21,307 nucleotides of DNA from Acidobacteriota bacterium (GTDB lineage: Bacteria; Acidobacteriota; Vicinamibacteria; Vicinamibacterales; UBA2999), in NCBI GenBank assembly GCA_947465645.1, contig CANIBQ010000084.1, positions 1 to 21,307 of the forward strand. The letters run 5' to 3'. The notes under the pieces were generated by a model. That model was given only the letters and a program-made list of their open reading frames with translations, was not told the DNA's origin and made no database searches. A program made the position numbers and the translations under genes. Position 1 is the first letter of the stretch. The number at the start of each line of letters is the position of its first letter. This document shows positions 1 to 10,002 of the stretch, piece by piece.

Positions 1-3206
<3,206 letters not shown>

Positions 3207-3227
3207 TAACGACTGCCGATGAAACGG

Positions 3228-3286
3228 GCCACGGAGACACGGAGACACAGAGCCAATGTTTCTCCGTGTCTCTGTGTCTCTGTGGC
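3228..3286. repeat. Inverted repeat in the carA-carB gap ('cacggagacac' type)
   Basis: Arms 3228-3252 and 3262-3286 are 25 nt each with three mismatches, flanking a 9-nt loop. Each arm is itself a tandem of an 8-nt unit (acggagac / acagagac). All three mismatches are transitions, so G-U pairs would partly rescue the stem in RNA. It fills most of the 94-bp gap between carA and carB. From memory, similar 'cacggagacacggagacacagag' hairpins are dispersed in many environmental genomes; this is not verified here. It could act as an attenuator or RNA-stability element within the operon. Confidence 0.8.
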
Positions 3287-3300
3287 TTGTGGCAAGTGGG

Positions 3301-4440
3301 TCACCGCTTCTCCATTGATTCTAAGAACTGCTGAAACAGGTAGTCGGCGTCGTGTGGACCCGGTGACGCCTCGGGATGATACTGCACCGAAAAGATCGGC
3401 TTGTTGACGTGCTTGAAGCCTTCGACGGTGCCGTCGTAAAGGTTCAGATGCGTGACGCTGACGTCGGACGGCAGGCTTCCGGGATCGACGGCAAAGCCGT
3501 GGTTCTGCGACGTGATTTCCACCTTGCCCGAGCTGAGCTCCTTCACGGGGTGATTGGCGCCCCGGTGCCCGAACTTCAGCTTGAACGTCTGACCGCCCAC
3601 CGCGAGCCCGAGGATCTGGTGGCCGAGGCAGATGCCGAACATCGGGCGCTCCGACTTCACCAGCTCGCGCACGTTATTTACCGCGTACGGGAGCGCCGCC
3701 GGGTCGCCGGGGCCGTTGCTCAGGAAGATCCCGTCAGGATCGATCGCCAGCAGATCGGCCGCAGGCGCGCCGGCCGGAAAGACCCGGACGTCGCAGCCGT
3801 ACTCGTCGAGGCGCCGCAGGATGTTCCACTTGATGCCGAAGTCATAGGCGGCCACGCGCAGGCGCTTCTTCGCGCGGTGCTCGGGCGCCAGGCTGAAGGC
3901 CCTGTGCTCGGCTTCGCCCGATGCGGCCGACCGATCGCGCCACGAGAACGGCTGGTCGCAGGTCACGCCCTGGACCAGGTCCGAGCCTTCCATCCGCGGA
4001 ATCGCGCGCGCCTTCTCCACGAGCTCGGCGGGATCGACCTGGCCGGTGGCAATGATCCCGCGCATCACGCCGGCCGATCGCAGCACGCGAGTCAGGGCGC
4101 GGGTGTCGATGTCGGCGATGGCGACGATGTTGTGACCGACGAGGTAGTCTCGGAGCGTGCCGTTCGCGCGCCAGTTGCTGGCGACCGGGGACGCCTCGCG
4201 CATGACGAAGCCGGCGACATGCGGCACCTGCGATTCCGCGTCGCCGGACGCGACGCCGTAGTTGCCGATCTGCGGGGCGGTCATCGTGACGATCTGTCCG
4301 GCATACGACGGATCGGTGAGGATTTCCTGGTAGCCGGTCATGCTCGTGTTGAACACGACTTCGCCGCGTGCTTCGCCGCTTGCGCCGGCGGCCACGCCGC
4401 GATACCAGGTGCCGTCTTCAAGTGCCAGGGTTGCGTTCAT
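3301..4440 (-). CDS. carA: Carbamoyl-phosphate synthase small (glutaminase) subunit
   Basis: Class I glutamine amidotransferase subunit that hydrolyses glutamine and passes ammonia to CarB. The 379-residue length is normal for the family. The N-terminal CPSase_sm domain covers about residues 1-150 ([27 protein letters not shown]). The GATase domain runs from about 193 to 375, with SNGPGDP at 241-247, the nucleophile Cys271 in GICLGHQ, and the His355/Glu357 pair in [15 protein letters not shown] 4440 overlaps the TGA of the small membrane-protein gene upstream (ATGA), so translation is probably coupled to it. carB follows on the same strand. Nothing in it looks damaged. Confidence 0.97.
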   Translation of the reverse strand: MNATLALEDGTWYRGVAAGASGEARGEVVFNTSMTGYQEILTDPSYAGQIVTMTAPQIGNYGVASGDAESQVPHVAGFVMREASPVASNWRANGTLRDYLVGHNIVAIADIDTRALTRVLRSAGVMRGIIATGQVDPAELVEKARAIPRMEGSDLVQGVTCDQPFSWRDRSAASGEAEHRAFSLAPEHRAKKRLRVAAYDFGIKWNILRRLDEYGCDVRVFPAGAPAADLLAIDPDGIFLSNGPGDPAALPYAVNNVRELVKSERPMFGICLGHQILGLAVGGQTFKLKFGHRGANHPVKELSSGKVEITSQNHGFAVDPGSLPSDVSVTHLNLYDGTVEGFKHVNKPIFSVQYHPEASPGPHDADYLFQQFLESMEKR

Positions 4441-4775
4441 CTCAGTCTTTGGTCTCTAGGCTCTGGGCTTTGGGCTGACTCCCGAATCTCTTCAGCCACG
4501 GGCGCGTCGGTGTAGGTCTGGGGCTGCACGGCGGTCGTCGGCACCGGGGCCACCGCCTCCGCGGCCGAGCGCGGCGACGGAGCGGGTGCGGTCCGCTGGG
4601 CGACGAAGTACCCACCCGCGAAACCTGCGATCAGACCGACGAGCAGCGCCGAGATCACGGCGAACGCGATGACGAACGCGCGGCCGTTGGACGGCAGAGG
4701 CGTGGGCCGATCGAGCAGCGGATCCGGATCCGCATGGTCGAGAGGCGCGTCGAATTGTGAACCGTCCCCGGTCAG
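4437..4775 (-). CDS. Small single-pass membrane protein, first gene of the car operon (probable CTG start)
   Basis: No family recognised. The frame gives 112 residues if started at CTG 4775, or 73 if started at GTG 4658. I prefer CTG: a perfect AAGGAG (4789-4784) sits 8 nt upstream of it, and a TACAAT -10 box (4808-4803) predicts a transcript start about 20 nt before it. The GTG lies inside the membrane helix and has no ribosome site. The longer product has an Asp/Pro-rich N-terminal part of about 32 residues, one hydrophobic segment (about 34-58, [19 protein letters not shown]...), then an Ala/Pro-rich tail ending in polar residues. The stop overlaps the carA ATG (ATGA). Function is unknown; its position says only that it is co-transcribed with carA. 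Confidence 0.68.
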   Translation of the reverse strand: MTGDGSQFDAPLDHADPDPLLDRPTPLPSNGRAFVIAFAVISALLVGLIAGFAGGYFVAQRTAPAPSPRSAAEAVAPVPTTAVQPQTYTDAPVAEEIRESAQSPEPRDQRLR

Positions 4776-4783
4776 CGGCGGAA

Positions 4784-4789
4784 CTCCTT
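4784..4789 (-). promoter_or_regulatory. Ribosome binding site AAGGAG deciding the start of the small membrane protein
   Basis: On the minus strand AAGGAG is followed by 8 nt and then CTG (4775-4773), the only plausible start codon in the open frame before GTG 4658. The frame is closed upstream by a TGA close to the site. Confidence 0.6.
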
Positions 4790-4802
4790 GAGTGGCTCAG
4801 CG

Positions 4803-4808
4803 ATTGTA
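4803..4808 (-). promoter_or_regulatory. -10 box TACAAT of the car operon
   Basis: Five of six bases match the sigma-70 -10 consensus. The predicted transcript start near 4796 would leave a leader of about 20 nt before the CTG start. I see no good -35 hexamer at 16-19 nt spacing, so this rests on the -10 box and its position. Confidence 0.5.
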
Positions 4809-4891
4809 GAGGGGAGCGTCAGGATCGGAGGCGGATCGTAACACGTAAACTCTTGGTGCATCAATGCGTTACGCTGCAATCTCGGCTTTCC

Positions 4892-4921
4892 TTGACAGTG
4901 CGCGCAACGCTCTGCGACAGT
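4892..4921 (+). promoter_or_regulatory. Candidate promoter of bshC (TTGACA ... GACAGT)
   Basis: A perfect -35 TTGACA at 4892-4897 is followed, after 18 nt, by a poor -10 (GACAGT, 4916-4921). Only 8 nt separate it from the GTG start at 4930, and there is no Shine-Dalgarno. The same 8-nt spacing is seen for xdhC. This suggests a leaderless transcript, but the -10 is weak. Confidence 0.4.
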
Positions 4922-4929
4922 AACCTCCG

Positions 4930-6582
4930 GTGCTCCCCCAGACAGGCCTCGCGGCCACCAGCGCCCGGCTCCCCATCGATATCCGCCGTTTCCCGTGGAT
5001 CAGGCGCCTGGCCGCCGATTACGCGTTCGAATTCGACAAGGTTGCCGACTTTTTCGCCGGCAACCCCGCCGACCCCTCCGCGTGGCGCGACGCGATCGCC
5101 CGCACGCAACGCCACCCGCGCGAGCGCGACGCCGTCGCCGCCCTGCTCCAGGCCCAGCAGCGCGACCGCGGCGCGCCGCCAGAGGCGGTAGCCGCCGCCG
5201 GCCGGATCCGCGATCCGAGGACCGTGGCGATCGTGACCGGACAGCAGGCCGGGCTCTTTGGCGGACCGCTCTTCACGCTGCTCAAGGCCGTCACCGCGAT
5301 TCGACTCGCCGAGCGCGTGACGGCCGAGCACGGCGTACCCGCCGTGGCCGTCTTCTGGATCGACGCCGAAGACCACGATTGGGACGAGGTGAAGGCGTGC
5401 GGCACGCTCGACGCTGATTCCAACCTCGTTCACCTGTCTGTCGGCAATCCCCCCGGAGCCCACGAAAAGCCGGTCGCGGGTGTCACGCTGGACGACTCGG
5501 CAGAGGCGGCGGTCGCGCAGCTCGCCTCGACACTGCCCCCCACGGAATTCACGCACGGCCTGATAGAGGCGCTGCGTTCGGCCTATGCCCCTGGCGCGGG
5601 CATGGCCCAGGCATTTGGCCGGTGGATCGAATCGGTGCTCGGCCCCCGTGGGCTGGTGGTGTTCGACGCGGCCGATCCGGCGGCGAAGCCGCTCGCGGCC
5701 GGCGTCTTCGCGCACGAAATTCAGCACGCGGGCGGGACGTCGCGGCTGGCGCTCGAGGCGGGCGCGAAACTGCAGTCGCGCGGGTATCACGCCCAGGCCA
5801 CGCCGCACGAGGGCCACGTGGCGCTCTTCCACCTGAATAGCGGCCGCGAGGCGATCAGGGGTCACGAGGATCACTTCGTTGTCGGCGACCGCACCGAATC
5901 GGCCGAGGCGCTGCTCGCGCACGTGCGGACCCACCCGGAAGAGTTCAGCCCAAATGTCCTGCTGCGCCCGATCGTCCAGGACACGCTCTTTCCCACCGTC
6001 TGTTACATCGCGGGGCCCAACGAGCTCGCCTATCTCGGCCAACTCGGCGCCGTGTACGCCTCTTTCGGCGTGCCGATGCCCCTGATCCAGCAGCGCGCCT
6101 CGGCGACGCTGCTCGACTCGAACGCGATGCGCTTTCTGACGAAGAACGACGTGCCGCTCGAAGCGCTACGCCAGCAGGACGAAGCGGCGCTCAACCAACT
6201 GCTCGAAGCGAAGCTGCCTTCATCCGTGGAGGCGCCGCTCGAGGATGCGCTCCGGCTGCTCGCCGATCGCATGGAAGCGGTGGCCCGGGCCGTGCCCCAG
6301 ATCGACCCGACGCTCGAAAAGGCGGCGCGCTCGACGCTGAGCCGGATGGAAGAAGAGCTCAGGAAGCTCCACACGAAGATCATTCATGCGGCCAAGCGGC
6401 AGGACGAGACGCTGCGGCGCCAGTTCAAGCACGCGCAGGCCCAGGCGTTTCCCGGCGGCCACCCGCAGGAGCGGGAGATCGGCTTCGTCTACTTTCTGAA
6501 TAAACACGGGTCCAGCCTCGTCGATCGATTGTGTGACGAGCTCCCGCTCGACATGGGGACGCACTGGGTCATCACGATTTGA
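4930..6582 (+). CDS. bshC: Bacillithiol biosynthesis cysteine-adding enzyme BshC
   Basis: Adds cysteine to glucosaminyl-malate, the last step of bacillithiol (low-molecular-weight thiol) synthesis in the cytoplasm. The 550 residues match the ~540 expected. Recognisable family blocks are FDKVADFFAGNP (35-46), VTGQQAGLFGGP (102-113) and WIDAEDHDWDEV (143-154) in the Rossmann-like core. A long charged helical segment at about 430-500 fits the coiled coil of the family. GTG 4930 is the first usable start and has no ribosome site; PIDIRRFPWIRRL just after it aligns with the usual N-terminus. The TGA overlaps the TTG start of the downstream PBP gene. bshA and bshB are not in the window. Confidence 0.93.
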   Translation: MLPQTGLAATSARLPIDIRRFPWIRRLAADYAFEFDKVADFFAGNPADPSAWRDAIARTQRHPRERDAVAALLQAQQRDRGAPPEAVAAAGRIRDPRTVAIVTGQQAGLFGGPLFTLLKAVTAIRLAERVTAEHGVPAVAVFWIDAEDHDWDEVKACGTLDADSNLVHLSVGNPPGAHEKPVAGVTLDDSAEAAVAQLASTLPPTEFTHGLIEALRSAYAPGAGMAQAFGRWIESVLGPRGLVVFDAADPAAKPLAAGVFAHEIQHAGGTSRLALEAGAKLQSRGYHAQATPHEGHVALFHLNSGREAIRGHEDHFVVGDRTESAEALLAHVRTHPEEFSPNVLLRPIVQDTLFPTVCYIAGPNELAYLGQLGAVYASFGVPMPLIQQRASATLLDSNAMRFLTKNDVPLEALRQQDEAALNQLLEAKLPSSVEAPLEDALRLLADRMEAVARAVPQIDPTLEKAARSTLSRMEEELRKLHTKIIHAAKRQDETLRRQFKHAQAQAFPGGHPQEREIGFVYFLNKHGSSLVDRLCDELPLDMGTHWVITI

Positions 6583-8975
6583 CCGATTCACCACAGCGCA
6601 AGGGTCGCTCGTCCGGAGGAGGCCGGAGGCCTGGGCGCGGACGCGGCCCGCGCCCCGCCTGGATGCGGCACGTGCTGCTGGCGACCGCGGGGCTGGCCGT
6701 GCTCTGCGCCGGCATCCTCACTTTTTATTACATCTCGTTTTCGCGGGTGATCGACGCGCGGCTGCACGGAGAGCGCGAGCGGACGCTTCCCCGCGTGTAC
6801 GCCAGGCCGGTGGAGCTTCGCCGCGGCCAGTCGCTCACCGAGCAGGACCTGATCGCGCGGCTCAACGATCTCGGATACGCCCAGCGCGCGAGCGCCGATG
6901 CGCCGGGTGAGTTCACGATTCTCCGCAACGCGGTGGCGATCACCCCCCGCACGGGCGCGCTCGCGGGCAAGACCATCCGCGCGATCTTCCCTGCGCCTTC
7001 GCCCGCTTCGCGGGCTTCGGCGGCACCGGTATCGGGACGCGGCATCCAGGACCTGGAGATCGTCGGCAGCGGTCGCACCGAAGTGGTGCGGCTCGACGCC
7101 CCGCTCCTCACCGCGCTGATGACGAGCGGCGGCCGCGAGAAGCGGCGCAGCGTGCCAATCGCGACGATTCCAACGTTCATGCAGCAGGCGGTGCTGGCGA
7201 TCGAGGACCAGGGCTTCTATTCACATCCCGGCGTCAACCCCTTCCGCATCATCGCCGCCGTCTTCACCAATATCTTCGGCTCCAACCCGAACGTCGTCGG
7301 CTACAGCACGATCACGCAGCAGCTTGCGCGGATGTTCTTTCTCTCGGACGAATTCAACGCCGAGCTCCAGAGCGGCGCGCGCGGACGCACGCTGACGTCG
7401 TACCTGCGCAAGGCCCGTGAAGGGTGGATGTCGCTCGTCCTCGAGCGGCGCGCCTCGAAGGACGAGATCCTGGAGCTGTACCTCAACGACGTGTACCTGG
7501 GGCAGCGCGGGTCGTTTGCGGTCCACGGCGTGGCCGAGGCCGCCCGCCTTTTCTTCGGCAAGGACGTCGCGAATTTGAGCCTGAGCGAGGCGGCGCTCAT
7601 CGCGGGCGTGATTCACAATCCCGGCCTCCGCTCCCCCTTCGCCAACCCCGAGCGCGCCCTGGAGCGGCGCAACACCGTGCTGCGCGCGATGGCCAGCGAG
7701 GAGTACGTCTCGGAAGACGCCGCCGAACGCTCGATCCGTGAGCCGCTGCAGGTCGTGGCGCGCGCGGTCGACAACGAGGCGCCGTACTTCGTCGACATGG
7801 TGAGCGAGCAGGTGGCGAACACGTTTCCGGGCGTGACGGCGCAGGTCGGCCGCGTGGACGTCTTCACCACGCTCGACCTGAACCTGCAGCGGCTCGCGCT
7901 CGACGCGGTGCGCCACGGCCTGACCAACGTCGACCAGTTGCTGGCGCGGCGCAAACGTCCGCAGCGGGCGCAGGCGGCGCTCATCGCCGTCGACCCGCGC
8001 ACCGGCGAGATTCTCGCGATGGTCGGCGGACGCTCGTACAACCAGTCTCAGTACAACCGGGCGATCGTCGCGCGGCGCCAGCCAGGCTCCGTCTTCAAGC
8101 CGTTCGTGTTTCTCGCGGCGTTCGAGCGGGGCGAGGAAGAAGGCCGAACCGACCTGACCGCGGCCGCGATCACGAACGACGAGCCGACCACCTTCACCTT
8201 CGACGACCAGGTCTGGGAGCCACGCAACTACGACGACTACGACGGCGAGATCACCTGGCGCCGGGCGCTGGCGATGTCGCGTAACCTCGGCACGATTCAC
8301 GTCGGCGAGAAGATCGGCTTCGATCGCGTCTCGACGCTCTGGAAGCGCGTCGGCGTCGGCACGCCGCCCCAGGCCTTCCCGTCCATCACGCTCGGCGTGT
8401 TCGAGCTCACGCCGCTCGAGGTCGCGCAGGCGTACACACTGTTTCTGAACGAAGGGTCGGTGCGGCCGCTCAAGTCAATCCAGCGGATCGAAACCGCGAC
8501 GACGGCCCTTCGTCCGAAGGACGCGCCGCTCAAGAAGGTCGCCAGGCCCGACACGACGTTCCTGGTGACCAACATGATGCGGAGCGTCATCAACGAGGGC
8601 ACCGGAGCCTCCGCGCGCGCCTCGGGGTTCTCCCTGGATGCGGCGGGCAAGAGCGGCACCACCAACGACCAGCGCGACGCCTGGTTTGTCGGCTTCACCC
8701 CCGAGCTCCTGACTGTCGTCTGGGTCGGCTTCGACGACAACCAGCCCGTCTCGCTCACCGGATCGCAGGCCGCCGTGCCCATCTGGACCGAGTTCATGAA
8801 GGCCGCCACGGCGGGCCGCACGAGCACCCCCTTCGAAGTGCCGGAAGGCATCAGCTTCGCCGAGATCGACCGCGACACGGGCAAACTCGCGTTGCCTGGG
8901 TGCCCGCGGACCTATAACGAGGGGTTTATCAGCGGAACCGAGCCAACGGAGTACTGCGAGCTTCACCGCTGGTGA
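6579..8975 (+). CDS. Bifunctional class A penicillin-binding protein (PBP1b-like)
   Basis: Polymerises and cross-links peptidoglycan in the periplasm. 798 residues from TTG 6579, which overlaps the bshC TGA. Met29 (ATG 6663) is an alternative start, but residues 5-28 form the Gly/Arg-rich cytoplasmic tail usual for the family. Membrane anchor about 31-53. A UB2H-like region (YARPVELRRGQSLTEQDLIA, from 74) points to the PBP1b branch. GT51 transglycosylase: catalytic Glu209 in AIEDQGFYSHPG, then GYSTITQQLAR (241-251). Transpeptidase: Ser504-Val-Phe-Lys507, Ser567-Arg-Asn569 and Lys691-Ser-Gly-Thr694, so all three active-site motifs are intact. A small palindromic DNA repeat encodes the PSPASRASA linker at 140-148. 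The C-terminus carries two cysteines (775, 793) that could form a disulfide. Confidence 0.95.
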   Translation: MTDSPQRKGRSSGGGRRPGRGRGPRPAWMRHVLLATAGLAVLCAGILTFYYISFSRVIDARLHGERERTLPRVYARPVELRRGQSLTEQDLIARLNDLGYAQRASADAPGEFTILRNAVAITPRTGALAGKTIRAIFPAPSPASRASAAPVSGRGIQDLEIVGSGRTEVVRLDAPLLTALMTSGGREKRRSVPIATIPTFMQQAVLAIEDQGFYSHPGVNPFRIIAAVFTNIFGSNPNVVGYSTITQQLARMFFLSDEFNAELQSGARGRTLTSYLRKAREGWMSLVLERRASKDEILELYLNDVYLGQRGSFAVHGVAEAARLFFGKDVANLSLSEAALIAGVIHNPGLRSPFANPERALERRNTVLRAMASEEYVSEDAAERSIREPLQVVARAVDNEAPYFVDMVSEQVANTFPGVTAQVGRVDVFTTLDLNLQRLALDAVRHGLTNVDQLLARRKRPQRAQAALIAVDPRTGEILAMVGGRSYNQSQYNRAIVARRQPGSVFKPFVFLAAFERGEEEGRTDLTAAAITNDEPTTFTFDDQVWEPRNYDDYDGEITWRRALAMSRNLGTIHVGEKIGFDRVSTLWKRVGVGTPPQAFPSITLGVFELTPLEVAQAYTLFLNEGSVRPLKSIQRIETATTALRPKDAPLKKVARPDTTFLVTNMMRSVINEGTGASARASGFSLDAAGKSGTTNDQRDAWFVGFTPELLTVVWVGFDDNQPVSLTGSQAAVPIWTEFMKAATAGRTSTPFEVPEGISFAEIDRDTGKLALPGCPRTYNEGFISGTEPTEYCELHRW
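7001..7015. repeat. Short palindrome inside the PBP gene (gcccgc-ttc-gcgggc)
   Basis: Perfect 6-bp arms with a 3-nt loop, set in 'cttcgcccgcttcgcgggcttcgg' style sequence that resembles a dispersed repeat I associate with Acidobacteriota. It encodes a low-complexity PSPASRASA stretch between the UB2H-like and GT51 regions, which fits a tolerated in-frame insertion. Confidence 0.4.
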
Positions 8976-8977
8976 CA

Positions 8978-9059
8978 TTCGCGCAGGCTGAAGCCCGCGC
9001 GCTACATCGGACCGTTTACGTGCGGGGCCCTGTAGCGCGCGGGCTTCAGCCTGCGCGAA
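8978..9059. repeat. Perfect 29-bp inverted repeat between the PBP gene and xdhC
   Basis: Arms 8978-9006 and 9031-9059 are exact reverse complements across 29 nt, with a 24-nt loop. It begins 3 nt after the PBP stop and ends 5 nt before the xdhC -10 box. The arm core gaagcccgcgcgct (8990-9003) recurs exactly at 11296-11309. No T-run follows, so it is not a classic terminator, although the stem would be very stable. It is best read as a REP-like dispersed element. Confidence 0.9.
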
Positions 9060-9063
9060 CGCT

Positions 9064-9069
9064 TATAAT
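9064..9069 (+). promoter_or_regulatory. -10 box TATAAT of xdhC
   Basis: Perfect consensus hexamer, with 8 nt between it and the ATG at 9078, so transcription should begin at or next to the A of the start codon (leaderless mRNA). There is no Shine-Dalgarno and no room for one. The -35 position falls inside the right arm of the inverted repeat and does not match the consensus. Confidence 0.65.
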
Positions 9070-9077
9070 CGGGTCAC

Positions 9078-9914
9078 ATGAACCAGGAAGTGTTTTCGGC
9101 GCTGTCTGACGCTCTCCGGCAGGGAGAGGAGATCGCGCTCGTCACCATCGTCGCGTCCACCGGCTCTACCCCGCAGCGCGTCGGGGCCAAGATGCTCGTC
9201 TACGCGGATGGCCGCACGGTGGGCACCATTGGCGGAGGCTGCTACGAGAACGAGGCGTTCTGGAAGGCGCGCGAGGCGATCAAGAACCGCAAGCCGCTGA
9301 CCCTCAAGTTCGAGCTCAACGACGATTTCGCTCAGGAGAGCGGACTGGTGTGCGGAGGCCAGATGGAAGTGTTCGTCGAGCCGCTCGAGCCGTCGCCGGA
9401 GCTGTATGTCTTCGGCGCGGGACACGTCGGGTTCTTCGTCGCGAAGATGGCCTACGAGGTGGCGTTCAAGGTGCACGTCGTGGACGACCGCGAGAAGTTC
9501 GCCAACGTCGAGCGCTTCGGCCCCGGGATCGACGTCATCGTCGATCACATCCCGACCTGGCTGGCGACCCACACGCTGCCGCCCACGGCGTACGCCGTGA
9601 TCGTCACACGGGGCCACACGCACGATCTCGACGCGTTGCGGGCACTCACGGCCTCGCCGCACCGGTATCTCGGATTGATCGGCAGCAAGGCCAAGGTGAA
9701 GCGCATCTTCGACGTGCTGCTCGAAGAAGGCATGTCGACCGAGTCGCTCAGAGGCATTCACGCGCCGATTGGCCTCGACATCGGCGCGATCACGCCGCAG
9801 GAGATCGCGGTGAGCATCCTCGCCGAGCTGATTGCCGTCAAGCACGGCAAGATCTCAGAGCCGAGCGTGGCTGCGGTGAGCATGCGCTGGGACGGCGCCC
9901 TCGCGAAGCGCTGA
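9078..9914 (+). CDS. xdhC: XdhC/CoxI-family molybdenum cofactor maturation protein
   Basis: This family binds molybdenum cofactor and helps its sulfuration and insertion into xanthine dehydrogenase-type hydroxylases. 278 residues. The N-terminal XdhC/CoxI domain shows ASTGSTPQRVGAKMLVY (26-42), GTIGGGCYE (49-57) and GLVCGGQMEVFVEPL (89-103). The C-terminal Rossmann-like domain begins with LYVFGAGHVG (109-118) and continues with VVDDRE (134-139), VTRGHTHD (176-183) and the GLIGSKAKVKRIF helix (199-211). It ends with GLDIGAITPQEIAVSILAEL, typical of the family. No molybdenum hydroxylase subunits are in the window, so its client is elsewhere. The next gene, an amidohydrolase of purine-nucleoside type 88 bp downstream, is compatible with purine salvage or catabolism. 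Confidence 0.9.
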   Translation: MNQEVFSALSDALRQGEEIALVTIVASTGSTPQRVGAKMLVYADGRTVGTIGGGCYENEAFWKAREAIKNRKPLTLKFELNDDFAQESGLVCGGQMEVFVEPLEPSPELYVFGAGHVGFFVAKMAYEVAFKVHVVDDREKFANVERFGPGIDVIVDHIPTWLATHTLPPTAYAVIVTRGHTHDLDALRALTASPHRYLGLIGSKAKVKRIFDVLLEEGMSTESLRGIHAPIGLDIGAITPQEIAVSILAELIAVKHGKISEPSVAAVSMRWDGALAKR

Positions 9915-10002
9915 CCGCTTCGCCTTCCGCTTTATGGCGCGGCAAAGGTGAGGCGTCTCGCGTTCGCGCCGGCGCTGATGGCCGCGTCCTCGGCGTGATC
10001 CT

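Noticed and set aside
3376..4515. Plus-strand open frame of 379 codons opposite carA
   Set aside because: The complete, motif-bearing carA occupies the other strand. The plus-strand product has no recognisable features.
4861..6042. Minus-strand open frame of 393 codons opposite bshC
   Set aside because: bshC motifs are clear on the plus strand. The minus product is Arg/Gly/Val-rich shadow sequence.
8978..9059. Rho-independent terminator for the PBP gene
   Set aside because: The stem is strong, but no T-run follows on either strand and the same core recurs at 11297-11327, so a repeat element is the better description. It may still stop some transcripts.
9915..10002. Possible promoter or repeat in the xdhC-deaminase gap
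   Set aside because: I found no -10-like hexamer at a useful distance from the GTG and no arms longer than about 5 bp.
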